Source: an uncultured Roseburia sp. (lineage in GTDB: Bacteria > Bacillota > Clostridia > Lachnospirales > Lachnospiraceae). Taken from it: a stretch of DNA of 64,000 nt. The first letter of the stretch is position 1, and each line of letters opens with the position of its first letter. Below the pieces are notes generated by a model. It was not told where the DNA came from, did no database searches, and saw only the letters and a list, made by a program, of their open reading frames with translations. The stretch covers positions 13,368 through 77,367 of the forward strand of contig CAAELX010000038.1 of assembly GCA_900756925.1 (NCBI GenBank). The letters are read 5' to 3'. Shown here piece after piece: positions 25,967-35,205 of this stretch. Position numbers and translations under genes: made by a program.

Positions 25967-25983
25967 ACATTAAAGTCTATAAT
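25955..25983 (+). promoter_or_regulatory. Promoter of the AraC-family gene
   Basis: TTGCCA (25955-25960), 17-base spacer, consensus TATAAT (25978-25983), about 30 bases before the ATG with an AAGGAG box. Confidence 0.75.
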
Positions 25984-26014
25984 ATTATAAATTCATCTTT
26001 TAAGGAGTATATTT

Positions 26015-27235
26015 ATGAGAGCATTATCCGATTATTGCCAAATGTTTTTTTCGGCCCATTTTTTACCCATTGCCATGTATGATGCATCCGGCTTTCTTTG
26101 TTCTGCCGGTTTTCCTACACAGACAGCCCCCTATACCTTTGTCGCATCCAAACTTGCCTCTCAGGCCGATCCTGCCATCTATGTTTCCTCTGACACCGGC
26201 TACTACGGACTGGTCCGTTGCCGGCAAAGCCAGAATTACTTTGTCTTAGGCCCCGCCTACAGTACACCGGTCACCGATGGCTTTATCCGCACCTACATGA
26301 AAAAAAATGCGATTCCTCCAGATCATTTCGAAGAAACCGCATCCTTTTTAACCAATATTCCACAATATAGTTACAACCAATTCGCAAATCTGCTCGTATA
26401 TCTCCACTACACCTTAAATGGAGAGAAATTAAGCATCACCTCGACCTTCCACCTTACGGACACCGGATACCAGGAAGACATTGGAACCCAATATACCAAT
26501 ACGGCTTTTGAGGCCCGCGAAGACCATGCCCATCACGGCACTTACGAATTTGAAATGCAGATGATGCATTTGATCCGCAATGGCGAAGTCGCCAATTTAC
26601 AATCCTACCTTCTGTCCGCGGCCGATCTTCCCATCATCCGCGAAGGAAAATTGGCAGAAACACCTCTCCGCCAAGCCAAGAACCTCTTCATTGGACTGGT
26701 CTCATGTGTGGGAAAATATGCCGCCATCCCGGGCGGATTGGACGTGGAGCAGACCTATCAACTGATCGACACCTACATTCAGGAATGTGAAAAACTCCAG
26801 ACCGAAGAGGCCGTCAAAAATCTCCAATACAATATGCCCATCGACTTTGCCAAGCGGGTCGCCCAGCATCAGGTTCCATCCGACCTCTCCCTTGAAGTCT
26901 ATGCCTGCATGCAGTACATTGCCACCCATATCAATGAGCCGATTACGGTTGCAGATGTCGTAAAATTTTCCGGAAAAAGCCGGGCTTTCCTTTTCAAAAA
27001 ATTCTCGGAAGAATTGCACACAGGCATCGGCAGTTACATCAACTACTGTCGCATCCGCGAAGCCGGATCTCTCCTGCAATACACGGACAAATCCTTGAGT
27101 GAGATCAGTTCCTACCTGTGCTTTTCTAGCCAGTCCCACTTCCAGACCGTCTTTAAAAAATACACAGAGAAAACACCGCAGCAATACCGCACAGAAAAAT
27201 CCACTTTTTCAAAATCCATCGAAATCGAACACTGA
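26015..27235 (+). CDS. AraC-family transcriptional regulator of the glycoside operon
   Basis: 406 residues. The C-terminal 100 residues hold two helix-turn-helix units (ITVADVVKFSGKSRAFLFKKF and LSEISSYLCFSSQSHFQTVFKKYTEKTPQQYR), the AraC/XylS signature. The long N-terminal region (about 290 residues, starting MRALSDYCQMFFSAHFLPIAM, with YYGLVRCRQSQNYFVLGPAY) should be the sensor; its family is not recognised. AraC proteins beside glycoside hydrolases usually activate them when the sugar is present. It is divergent from the GH2 gene with a 114-base shared control region. Confidence 0.9.
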   Translation: MRALSDYCQMFFSAHFLPIAMYDASGFLCSAGFPTQTAPYTFVASKLASQADPAIYVSSDTGYYGLVRCRQSQNYFVLGPAYSTPVTDGFIRTYMKKNAIPPDHFEETASFLTNIPQYSYNQFANLLVYLHYTLNGEKLSITSTFHLTDTGYQEDIGTQYTNTAFEAREDHAHHGTYEFEMQMMHLIRNGEVANLQSYLLSAADLPIIREGKLAETPLRQAKNLFIGLVSCVGKYAAIPGGLDVEQTYQLIDTYIQECEKLQTEEAVKNLQYNMPIDFAKRVAQHQVPSDLSLEVYACMQYIATHINEPITVADVVKFSGKSRAFLFKKFSEELHTGIGSYINYCRIREAGSLLQYTDKSLSEISSYLCFSSQSHFQTVFKKYTEKTPQQYRTEKSTFSKSIEIEH

Positions 27236-27244
27236 CATTCCACG

Positions 27245-28172
27245 CACGAAAAAGGACGTTCCCGTTCAATCACATCTGCTCGTTCTCTCGCAAACAGGAA
27301 TGTCCCATCCTCTTCATAGGTTTCAAGATAAAAATACTCTTTGTATCCTTCGCCAATCGTGACCTTCTGACCTTTGAGCGAGTTTAAGTATCTCATCATC
27401 CGCTCCATTCTTGCATCTATCTGCTCCCGTTCTGCTGCAGCCCACACTTGTCCATGTATTGGATATTTTCTTTGCTGAAATACCCTCTGTCGAGGATAAA
27501 CCCCACATGCTTGTACCCATAGCCACTGGCTTTTTCCAGCATGAACTGCAACTGGGAGATATCTACTATGCTTCCTGGATACTGCTCGTAAAACAGGGGC
27601 TCTCTGTTGTATGTATCATAAGCAATAGAGTAATTAAATACCGGAAGATTTTTGTCATCCTTTGCGTGCCCAAACTCCACCATCTCTATATTGCCTGAAT
27701 CACTATATATGTGCATTCCCGCCGTAAAAAGCGGATGGTTGTATGCATAATCCGGATAATACTGGGCTGCATTATTCTCTGCGACAATGGAATAAGCCGC
27801 TAAATCCAAAAACAGTCCGCAGTCCTTTATCCCCAGATACTTTTTTAGAATTGCCGGAAGCTCATACGCTTCCAGAATCTTACGGATAACCAGAAATGCA
27901 CCTATACGAATACAGCTGCTCCGATTTACTCCCGCTTTCAGTTCTGGCAATTCTACATCTCCAAAATACTTTAAGTAATTCTCGTTCGGGATCATCATCG
28001 TCTGATCCGTAAATGACTGCTTTCCAATCGTCTTATGATTCGGAATGTTGTATTTTTTCTCTGGGTGATAGGTGCGGCCTGTTACATATCTCACGTAGGT
28101 CGTACCACCATTTGTAAACCTTCCAATCTTGCCCGGAACCTCCGGTATTTTTACCTCAAAATCCAGATACAC
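27245..28172 (-). pseudogene. Decayed IS1634-type (IS4 superfamily) transposase
   Basis: Reading leftwards from 28172, the first 250 codons are the N-terminal half of an IS1634-family DDE transposase (MYLDFEVKIPEVPGKIG; YDTYNREPLFYEQYPGS; GFILDRGYFSKENIQYMD, holding the second catalytic Asp region). At about 27430 the frame changes, and a later part of the protein resumes (WAAAEREQIDARMERMMRYL; GYKEYFYLETYEEDGTFLFA). The sequence stops matching at about 27245, ten bases after the AraC stop. An internal deletion and the missing C-terminus with the last catalytic Glu make it inactive. The last codons of the minus-strand frame are antisense of the AraC gene. No intact terminal repeats were found. 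Confidence 0.8.
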
Positions 28173-28245
28173 GATATACTCCTTTCAGAGCTCTGTTTGA
28201 GTGCTACTTTTCACTCGTTATAATTTTCATCAATAATTCAAGACG

Positions 28246-28304
28246 CAAAAAGAGCCTGAAACCCTAGAAAAATCAACTTTTTTCCAAGATTTCAGGCTCT
28301 TTTC
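28246..28304 (-). terminator. tmRNA terminator
   Basis: On the minus strand AAGAGCCTGAAA pairs with TTTCAGGCTCTT across a 29-base region that forms a further weak stem, followed by TTTGCG. It starts seven bases after the tmRNA 3' end. Confidence 0.85.
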
Positions 28305-28310
28305 TGATAG

Positions 28311-28649
28311 TGGACCTGACGGGAATCGAACCCGTGTCCAAAAACCAATCCCCTGCCCTTCTACGAGTGTAGTCATTCCTTTGACATTCCCTCTGCGGTC
28401 CGAAGAATAACACCCTGACCGTTTCAGTAGCTTCATGATACGCCCGCCGGCTCAAAGCTTTGCCGGTGTCGTTTCCTACATAGTCGAAGCCTGGATCTTA
28501 AAGTGTAGGTGCTCTAAGTCAGACTGCTGCCAAATTAGGCAGCGTATGCTAAATTATCTTCAGCGTTTAATTTTAATTGTGGAATTTGACGCATCCCGTG
28601 CGACTCGCTTCTCCAGCTTCATGATCCCTGTCGAAACCATTACAAGCCC
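28311..28649 (-). ncRNA. ssrA: Transfer-messenger RNA (tmRNA)
   Basis: About 339 bases on the minus strand. The tRNA-like part is clear: 5' GGGCTTG (28649-28643) pairs with 3' CAGGTCC, and the T-arm is ACGGG-TTCGATT-CCCGT. The following bases are A-CTA, so CCA is added after transcription. The mRNA-like part ends with the tag codons GCT GAA GAT AAT TTA GCA TAC GCT GCC TAA, giving AEDNLAYAA; the first tag codon was not fixed. It rescues stalled ribosomes with SmpB, whose gene is just upstream. Confidence 0.93.
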
Positions 28650-28701
28650 CTATTTTTCTGGTCGTTACGACCTGCCGGACTGCTTTGCAGTCCTTTTGTA
28701 C

Positions 28702-29169
28702 TTAGCCAAGATTGCGGATCTTGAAATCCCGCTCCGCTTCACGGCGCATGTCCTTCTTCGCGATATCCTGCCGCTTGTCATAGAGCTTCTTGCCTTTTGC
28801 AAGTGCGATCTGCACCTTCACGAGGCTGCCCTTAAAATAGACCTCTACCGGGACAAGCGTGTAACCCTGCTCTGCAATCTTTCCAACAAGCTTCCGGATC
28901 TCTGATTTGTGCATCAGAAGCTTCTTCGGTCTGAGCGGATCCCGGTTGAAGATATTGCCCTTCTCATACGGACTGATGTGCATGCCATAGATGATAACTT
29001 CTCCGTTCTCGATCCGGACAAATGCCTCCTTGATACTGCACTTGCCCATGCGAAGGGACTTCACTTCCGTTCCGTGGAGTTCCACACCGGCTTCGTACTT
29101 CTCCTCCAGGAAATAATCATGGTGAGCTTTCTTGTTGTTCGCTATTAACTTTATCTCCTGCTTTGCCAT
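28702..29169 (-). CDS. smpB: SsrA-binding protein
   Basis: 155 residues. It binds tmRNA and delivers it to stalled ribosomes. Typical sequences are [34 protein letters not shown] N-terminal OB core and the basic tail [22 protein letters not shown]. An in-frame start at 29223 exists, but 29169 is chosen because AGGAGG lies nine bases upstream and it gives the family N-terminus MAKQEIK. It is followed by ssrA after 52 bases, an informative neighbour pair. Confidence 0.97.
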   Translation of the reverse strand: MAKQEIKLIANNKKAHHDYFLEEKYEAGVELHGTEVKSLRMGKCSIKEAFVRIENGEVIIYGMHISPYEKGNIFNRDPLRPKKLLMHKSEIRKLVGKIAEQGYTLVPVEVYFKGSLVKVQIALAKGKKLYDKRQDIAKKDMRREAERDFKIRNLG

Positions 29170-29289
29170 GTTACTTACCTCCTGTTGCCGTTTTAGTATA
29201 ACGCAGAAGTTCCATTTTGGCAATCAACTTCTGCGCTAATTTATATTTTTTTCACAGTTTACCCGTATATCATGCAGACAGTTTACCAG

Positions 29290-31425
29290 TTACTTTGCAT
29301 CCTCCCTCACTACCCGGAAATCGATTGTCCGCAAAAGCCGGTCTGTTCCCATCACCATGACCTTTACTTTCTGTCCGAGCTTATAGCGGCGATTCGTTGC
29401 TTCCCCGACCATCTCATAGGTAGCTTCCTGATAATGATAATAATCATTTGTCAGTGTTGTCACATGCACAAGCCCTTCGATGGTGTTCGGCAGCTCCACA
29501 TAGAACCCCCACTCGGTCACACCGGAGATCACGCCCTCGAATACCTGACCAATCCGTTCCTCCATGTACTCTACTTTCTTTAACTTATCCGTCTCGCGCT
29601 CTGCCTCGTCAGCTCTCCGCTCCATCTCACTCGAATGCTTTGCCACCTCCGGGAGAATCTTCTCATAATGGTCAATCTTACCCGTATTCATCCTTCCGCG
29701 CAGATTATCCTTGATTATCCGGTGAATCTGCAGATCCGGATAACGGCGGATCGGGGATGTGAAATGACAGTAATAATTCGTTGCCAGTCCGAAATGTCCG
29801 GTGTTTATCGTCGTATACTTTGCCTGCTTCATAGAGCGCAACGTCAGCCTGCTGATCAACGCTTCCTCTGGCGTTCCGTCGATCTTCATCAGAAGCTTCT
29901 GCAATTCCTTCGGATGTACTTCATCCTGTCCGATATGGATCGTATAACCGAAATTGTTGATAAACGTGCCAAGCTTCTTAATCTTCTCCGCATCCGGATT
30001 CTCGTGCGTCCGGTAAACGAACGGCAGTTCCTGCCAAAAATAATCCTGCGCTACTGTCTCATTCGCGATCAGCATAAAATCCTCAATGATCTTTGTCGCC
30101 ACATTTCTGTCATACGGTTTGATCTCCACCGGTCTTCCTTTTTCATCCAGAATAATCTTTGTTTCCGGGAAATCAAAATCAATCGAGCCCCGCTTCATTC
30201 TCTTTTTCCGTAAAATAGCTGCCAGCTCCTGCATAAGCTCGAACATCGGCACAAGTTCCTCATACTCCCGGCGCTCTGTCTCATCGTGTTCCTCTAAGAT
30301 CTTCTTCACACTTGTGTAACTCATTCTCCTGTCAACCCGGATCACTGTCTCGGCAATCGTATGGTCGACCACATTTCCCTTTGCATCGATCAGCATGATA
30401 CAGCTTAAGGCAAGGCGGTTCTCCCCGGCATTTAAGGAGCAGATGCCGTTTGAGAGCTTATGCGGAAGCATCGGAATCACACGATCCACCAGATAAACAG
30501 ATGTGCCACGCTTCAATGCTTCGACATCCAGGGCACTGTTCTCCTGCACATAGTTTGAGACATCCGCGATGTGCACGCCGAGCTTATAGAGTTCTCCCTC
30601 CTTCACCAGTGTGATCGCATCGTCAAGATCCTTTGCGTCCTCCCCATCAATCGTGACGGTCTGCCAGTCTCTCAAATCTAAGCGTCCCGCCATATCCGCT
30701 TTGCTCACTTCGTTTGAGACATTCTCCACCTGTTTCATAATCTTTGAGGAAAAATCTACTGGAAGGTCATATCCCTTCACTATTGACATAATGTCTGTTC
30801 CCGGGTCATTGATATGCCCGATGATCTCCACGACTTTTCCTTCCGGTTTCTTCCCATTCTTTCCATAGTCTGTGATCTCCACAACCACTTTATGTCCGGA
30901 CACCGCTCCTTTTGAGCGCTCCGCCGGAATAAAAATATCCTGTGCAAATCTCTGGTTGTCCGGTACTGCAAAGCCGAATGTCTTGCTCTTCTCATAGGTA
31001 CACACAAGCTGTGTGGTTCCTCTTGCTACGATTTTGACAACCGTTCCCTCTTTTCGCTTTCCGCCGGATGTCCTTGCGATGGCAACCTGGACCGTATCCA
31101 TATGGAGTGCCCCATTCGTCTGATCTGCCGGGATAAAGATGTCCTCCTCTTCCCCTTCTACCGTGACAAATCCGAATCCCCTCGGATGCGCGGTGAAAAT
31201 GCCCGTCAGGAACTTTCCGTTCGACTTTATATATTTTCCCTTACCGGTAAGCTCCACCTTTCCATCTGCTAGCAGGGCATCTAATACCTCCATCAATTCG
31301 TGCTTCTGCGGTTTTGGCACATTTAAGACAACTGCGATCTCCTTCGCCTTCATCGGCACGTATAAATCATCGCAGATGAAATCATAAATCACTTTCTTTC
31401 TTTTCTCTAACACTTCTTTTTCCAT
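29290..31425 (-). CDS. rnr: Ribonuclease R
   Basis: 711 residues. It is a 3'-5' exoribonuclease that degrades structured RNA, including mRNAs released by tmRNA. Domain order is an N-terminal winged helix, two cold-shock domains (GFGFVTVEGEEEDIFIP near residue 75), the RNB catalytic domain with DGEDAKDLDDAI (about residue 262) and a C-terminal S1 domain (GVISGVTEWGFYVELP). The start at 31425 is preceded by AGGAG; the ATG at 31458 is not. It lies between secG and smpB. Confidence 0.96.
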   Translation of the reverse strand: MEKEVLEKRKKVIYDFICDDLYVPMKAKEIAVVLNVPKPQKHELMEVLDALLADGKVELTGKGKYIKSNGKFLTGIFTAHPRGFGFVTVEGEEEDIFIPADQTNGALHMDTVQVAIARTSGGKRKEGTVVKIVARGTTQLVCTYEKSKTFGFAVPDNQRFAQDIFIPAERSKGAVSGHKVVVEITDYGKNGKKPEGKVVEIIGHINDPGTDIMSIVKGYDLPVDFSSKIMKQVENVSNEVSKADMAGRLDLRDWQTVTIDGEDAKDLDDAITLVKEGELYKLGVHIADVSNYVQENSALDVEALKRGTSVYLVDRVIPMLPHKLSNGICSLNAGENRLALSCIMLIDAKGNVVDHTIAETVIRVDRRMSYTSVKKILEEHDETERREYEELVPMFELMQELAAILRKKRMKRGSIDFDFPETKIILDEKGRPVEIKPYDRNVATKIIEDFMLIANETVAQDYFWQELPFVYRTHENPDAEKIKKLGTFINNFGYTIHIGQDEVHPKELQKLLMKIDGTPEEALISRLTLRSMKQAKYTTINTGHFGLATNYYCHFTSPIRRYPDLQIHRIIKDNLRGRMNTGKIDHYEKILPEVAKHSSEMERRADEAERETDKLKKVEYMEERIGQVFEGVISGVTEWGFYVELPNTIEGLVHVTTLTNDYYHYQEATYEMVGEATNRRYKLGQKVKVMVMGTDRLLRTIDFRVVREDAK

Positions 31426-31440
31426 TGCTTCTCCTGATTC

Positions 31441-31474
31441 AAAAAAAGACTGCCGCACATCCGCGACAGTCTTC
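31441..31474 (-). terminator. Terminator-like hairpin between secG and rnr
   Basis: On the minus strand AAGACTGTCGC pairs with GCGGCAGTCTT (one U-G pair) around a six-base loop and is followed by TTTTTTTG. It may reduce read-through into rnr. Confidence 0.75.
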
Positions 31475-31484
31475 TCAAAGTCTC

Positions 31485-31724
31485 TTAAAAAATTCCCAGA
31501 TTCAATACAGCTGCAAGCACGATAAATGCAACCACGAGGATTCTTGTGATCTTCACAAGCATGCCTTCCATGGAACGTCCCTTGTTCCTGCCCCAGTAAG
31601 TATCAGCAGCTCCGGCGATTGCTCCAAGTCCTGCGGACTTACCTTCCTGCATCAGAATGATGACTGTCAATGCGACACTAATTAATATGAAAATAACAGT
31701 TAAAACTATTTTTAAAATTGCCAC
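31485..31724 (-). CDS. secG: Preprotein translocase subunit SecG
   Basis: 79 residues, two membrane helices (about 4-24 and 55-75) with the conserved middle LMQEGKSAGLGAIAG. It joins SecYE in the membrane to help protein export. The start is GTG at 31724 with AGGAGG eight bases upstream. It is the first gene of the secG-rnr-smpB-ssrA cluster, with a consensus-like promoter upstream. Confidence 0.95.
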   Translation of the reverse strand: MAILKIVLTVIFILISVALTVIILMQEGKSAGLGAIAGAADTYWGRNKGRSMEGMLVKITRILVVAFIVLAAVLNLGIF

Positions 31725-31764
31725 TTTGTATTCCTCCTAATACTGTTCGTTCACAACTCGTATA

Positions 31765-31793
31765 AGTATAGCATAAAGTCATCTTCATTTCAA
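31765..31793 (-). promoter_or_regulatory. Promoter of the secG-rnr-smpB cluster
   Basis: Minus-strand TTGAAA (31788-31793), 17 bases, TATACT (31765-31770). Confidence 0.75.
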
Positions 31794-31908
31794 CTGTTTT
31801 TTCTGTGCGTTTGTGTCCAAATGCAAATGAGAGCTTCGACTTTGCGAGTGATTTCCTGGAAAAATATACCTTTTTACGTTCTGCTTTCTTCGTGCCATCA
31901 ACATCCTG

Positions 31909-33276
31909 TTAATTCTTAAAACTATGAATCGGTGCCGGGATCCGTCCGCCTCTGTTGATGAACGCATCACAGGAGAACTGGTTCACCGGCATGATCGGTG
32001 CATAGCCGAAAAGCCCGCCGAACTCTACCTGTTCGCCTACACCCTTTCCGATTACCGGGATCAGACGGCAGGCTGTCGTCTTCTGGTTGATCATGCCAAG
32101 CGCCATCTCGTCTGCGATCATACCGGAGATTGTGGTTGCCTTGGTGTCGCCCGGGATGGCGATCATGTCAAGTCCTACGGAGCAGACACAGGTCATTGCT
32201 TCTAACTTCTCTAAGGTGATAGCGCCTGCCTCCACCGCATTGATCATACCCTGGTCTTCGCTGACCGGAATGAAGGCTCCGCTTAAGCCGCCGACATAGG
32301 AAGATGCCATAACACCGCCTTTTTTGACCTGATCGTTTAACAGGGCAAGTGCTGCAGTCGTTCCCGGTGCGCCTGCGTATTCCAGACCGATCTCACAGAG
32401 AATATCTGCAACGCTGTCGCCCACTGCCGGTGTCGGGGCAAGGGATAGGTCCACGATACCAAATGGAATATTTAACCGTCTTGATGCCTCCTGGGCAACT
32501 AACTGACCGACACGTGTTACCTTGAACGCTGTCTTTTTAATGGTCTCACAGAGCACTTCGAAATTCTCTCCACGGACTTTTTCCAAAGCTGTCTTGACAA
32601 CCCCCGGTCCGCTGACACCGACATTGATAATGGCATCTGCCTCTGTCACACCGTGAAATGCTCCTGCCATGAATGGGTTGTCATCCGGCGCATTGCAGAA
32701 AACAACAAGCTTCATACAGTCCACGGAATCTCTGTCTTTTGACTGTTCTGCCACCTCCAAAAGGATCTCTCCCATAAGCTTGACGGCATCCATGTTAATA
32801 CCAGTCTTTGTGGAGGCAAGATTGACCGAGCTGCACACTCGGTTTGTCCGGCAGAGTGCCATCGGGATAGAACGGATCAGCATCTCATCCGCTGTTGTCA
32901 TTCCCTTGCACACAAGTGCTGAGTATCCACCGATTAAGTTCGCGCCAACCGCTTCCGCTGCGCGGTCTAAGGTGTCCGCAATCGTTGCGAAGTCTTCCGG
33001 GGTCTTGCATGCCGATCCGCCAACTAACGCAATCGGGGTAACCGAAATTCGTTTGTTTACGATTGGAATACCAAATTCACGTTCAATCTTTTCCCCAACA
33101 GAAGCGAGATCTTTCGCAACTGTTGTGATCCGGTTATAAATATTTTCATTCAGCTTCTTTAAATCAGAGTCAATACATTCTAACAGGCTGATTCCGATCG
33201 TGATGGTGCGGACATCTAAGTTCTCCTGCTCCACCATCTTATTGGTTTCGTTTACTTCATCAAATATATTTATCAT
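31909..33276 (-). CDS. PFL family protein (DUF711/UPF0210)
   Basis: 455 residues, matching the DUF711 family throughout ([50 protein letters not shown]). Its Gly-rich C-terminal half gives it the name 'PFL family', but it has no formate-lyase activity site, and the function is unknown. GGGAGG precedes the ATG. It lies 13 bases after a small ACT protein, the usual partner, which suggests an amino-acid-responsive role. Confidence 0.92.
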   Translation of the reverse strand: MINIFDEVNETNKMVEQENLDVRTITIGISLLECIDSDLKKLNENIYNRITTVAKDLASVGEKIEREFGIPIVNKRISVTPIALVGGSACKTPEDFATIADTLDRAAEAVGANLIGGYSALVCKGMTTADEMLIRSIPMALCRTNRVCSSVNLASTKTGINMDAVKLMGEILLEVAEQSKDRDSVDCMKLVVFCNAPDDNPFMAGAFHGVTEADAIINVGVSGPGVVKTALEKVRGENFEVLCETIKKTAFKVTRVGQLVAQEASRRLNIPFGIVDLSLAPTPAVGDSVADILCEIGLEYAGAPGTTAALALLNDQVKKGGVMASSYVGGLSGAFIPVSEDQGMINAVEAGAITLEKLEAMTCVCSVGLDMIAIPGDTKATTISGMIADEMALGMINQKTTACRLIPVIGKGVGEQVEFGGLFGYAPIMPVNQFSCDAFINRGGRIPAPIHSFKN

Positions 33277-33289
33277 CGCAGCCTCCCCG

Positions 33290-33574
33290 TTAAATTCTGT
33301 GCATCATATCGAAGATTTCTGCTTTCTGACACTTAATGGATACACCGATTTCTTTTCCAAGCTCATCTAAGTCCTTCTGGCAGTCGCCAAACAGCTTTGC
33401 AGACTGGCTCATATCAACAATCATCATCATGTTAAAGTATCCGGATACGATCGTCTGGGAAATGTCTAAAACATTCACCCCCGTCTGGGCTAAATAAGTA
33501 CATACCTTTGCGATAATTCCAACCGTATCTTTTCCTACTACGGTAATAATGGTCTTCTTTCCTGCGTTTTCCAT
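33290..33574 (-). CDS. ACT domain protein (UPF0237)
   Basis: 94 residues forming one ACT domain: [38 protein letters not shown] sequence followed by [17 protein letters not shown] domains bind amino acids as regulatory ligands. The ATG at 33574 has AGGAG nine bases upstream; a longer in-frame extension to 33685 lacks this. It is the first gene of the ACT/DUF711 pair. Confidence 0.92.
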   Translation of the reverse strand: MENAGKKTIITVVGKDTVGIIAKVCTYLAQTGVNVLDISQTIVSGYFNMMMIVDMSQSAKLFGDCQKDLDELGKEIGVSIKCQKAEIFDMMHRI

Positions 33575-33715
33575 TGTCTGTCTCCTTTTTTTATTTTTCC
33601 TGTATATAAATTGACCGTGCACAGTTTCTAATACTTTCCGCATAATTTCTGTCACTTTACTACAGTAAATTTTATTAGGTAACATGTTAGCACAAATCCG
33701 TTATAATTTCTACTA

Positions 33716-34513
33716 CTAAAATTCAATCTTCTGCGAAACTTCATCCCGCTTCGCCACAAACATTGGGAAATCGTCCCCCTTATACGGATTCTCCCCAAGC
33801 TCTACTTCCAACCGCACGGTTTCGTAGGCGAGATCCGGGTAGTTGTTCTCCTTGCTTAAGTGCCCCAGCACGATATGCTTGAAATGATCGTGGAGCACCT
33901 GTCCTAAAAGCTGACCGCTCAGTTCGTTGGAAAGATGCCCCCTGTCCCCTAAGATTCTCTGTTTGAGCGGATACGGGTACGATCCTGCCTGTAACATCCG
34001 CACGTCATGATTCGCCTCTAAGAGCAGGACATCGAGGTTCTGAAGCTTCTCTACAATGTTGTCATCATATTTGCCAAGGTCGGTCATCACGGCCATGCTT
34101 TTTCCGTCCTGGTACATCTTATAGGCAACCGGTTCAGCTGCATCATGGGAAATAGGGATGGGTTCAATCGTCAGATCCCCAATGGAAAACTCCTTTCCCG
34201 GCTCGATCACCTGAAACAGATCCTCATCCATCTTCCCCACAGACTTCGTCTGCAAAATTGCATCCCTCGTCCCGGCTGTCGTGTAAATAGGAAGTCCATA
34301 TCTTCTGGCAAGCACGCCAAGCCCTGCGATATGGTCAATGTGTTCGTGTGTCACAAGAATCCCCTGCATCTCCGCAGTTTTTAAATCAATACTGTTTAGA
34401 CCTGCCTCAATGCGCTTTCCGCTGATCCCGGCATCTATCAATACATGGCAGTTGTCTGTCCCCGCACAGATGCAGTTCCCACTGCTGCCACTTGCAATAC
34501 TGCATAATTCCAT
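33716..34513 (-). CDS. Metallo-beta-lactamase fold hydrolase (WalJ/YycJ-like)
   Basis: 265 residues. It has the metal-binding motif THEHIDHIAGLGVLARRYGLPIY, a later ASP in TDLGKY and the C-terminal GHLSKEN. It resembles YycJ, the exonuclease-like partner of the WalKR system, though walKR is not next to it here. It probably acts on a nucleic acid end in the cytoplasm. It lies 24 bases downstream of coaE. Confidence 0.88.
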   Translation of the reverse strand: MELCSIASGSSGNCICAGTDNCHVLIDAGISGKRIEAGLNSIDLKTAEMQGILVTHEHIDHIAGLGVLARRYGLPIYTTAGTRDAILQTKSVGKMDEDLFQVIEPGKEFSIGDLTIEPIPISHDAAEPVAYKMYQDGKSMAVMTDLGKYDDNIVEKLQNLDVLLLEANHDVRMLQAGSYPYPLKQRILGDRGHLSNELSGQLLGQVLHDHFKHIVLGHLSKENNYPDLAYETVRLEVELGENPYKGDDFPMFVAKRDEVSQKIEF

Positions 34514-34537
34514 TTCTTTTCTCTTTCTGTTCTCTTT

Positions 34538-35143
34538 TTATGTATTTTCTGTCTCCGCCAACGCCTTTTCAATCTGTCGGTAAGTCTCCGCCAGATCTCC
34601 ATTATTGTCGATTACAACGCTGCAATGGCTCCGGTACTCGCTCTCTTTCAACTGGCTGTCAAAGATGTGCTGCACCTTCTCCTTTGAATATCCTCTCGAC
34701 TCCATCAGCCTTGTTCTCCGGATATCCTCAGCGGTATAAATATACCACAGTTCCTCACAGATTTCATCATAATGTTCCTCGATTAAAAGGGCAGCCTCCA
34801 AAACGAGAAGCTGTATTTCTCCCCGTTCCCGCTCTTTTGCTGCCTGTTCGATCACATATTCTTTCACTGCCGGATGGACAATGGCATTCAGCCTGTCCCT
34901 TTTTTTTTCATCCGCGAAAATGATAACGGCAAGCTTTGGACGGTCAAAATGACCATCCTCCGTCCAGATATCTTCCTCTCCAAAGCAGTCACGGATCCTT
35001 TCATAGCATGCCGTCCCTGGCTCCATAAGATCGTGTGCAATCTCATCCGCTAACATGACACGCACACCATCCTTTCCGGCCAGATAACTTAGGATGGCTG
35101 ACTTTCCTGCGCCGACACCGCCTGTAATTCCTATAAATTTCAT
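34538..35143 (-). CDS. coaE: Dephospho-CoA kinase
   Basis: 201 residues. It phosphorylates dephospho-CoA in the last step of CoA synthesis. The P-loop GITGGVGAGKSAIL is at residues 5-18, and DEIAHDLMEPG follows at about 33. AAGGAC precedes the ATG. It follows polA by 62 bases on the same strand, as in many Firmicutes. Confidence 0.95.
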   Translation of the reverse strand: MKFIGITGGVGAGKSAILSYLAGKDGVRVMLADEIAHDLMEPGTACYERIRDCFGEEDIWTEDGHFDRPKLAVIIFADEKKRDRLNAIVHPAVKEYVIEQAAKERERGEIQLLVLEAALLIEEHYDEICEELWYIYTAEDIRRTRLMESRGYSKEKVQHIFDSQLKESEYRSHCSVVIDNNGDLAETYRQIEKALAETENT

Positions 35144-35205
35144 CTTTTTTCGTCCTTTTTTCCTGCTTCTCTGCAGCAGATTCTACCCAGCTCTTTCGAT
35201 GCTGA

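Noticed and set aside
27112..27447. 111-codon minus-strand frame as a separate gene
   Set aside because: Its right part is the internal piece of the decayed transposase, and its left part is antisense of the AraC gene.
28435..28905. 156-codon frame on the plus strand
   Set aside because: Crosses the tmRNA and the smpB gene on the opposite strand; both are well supported.
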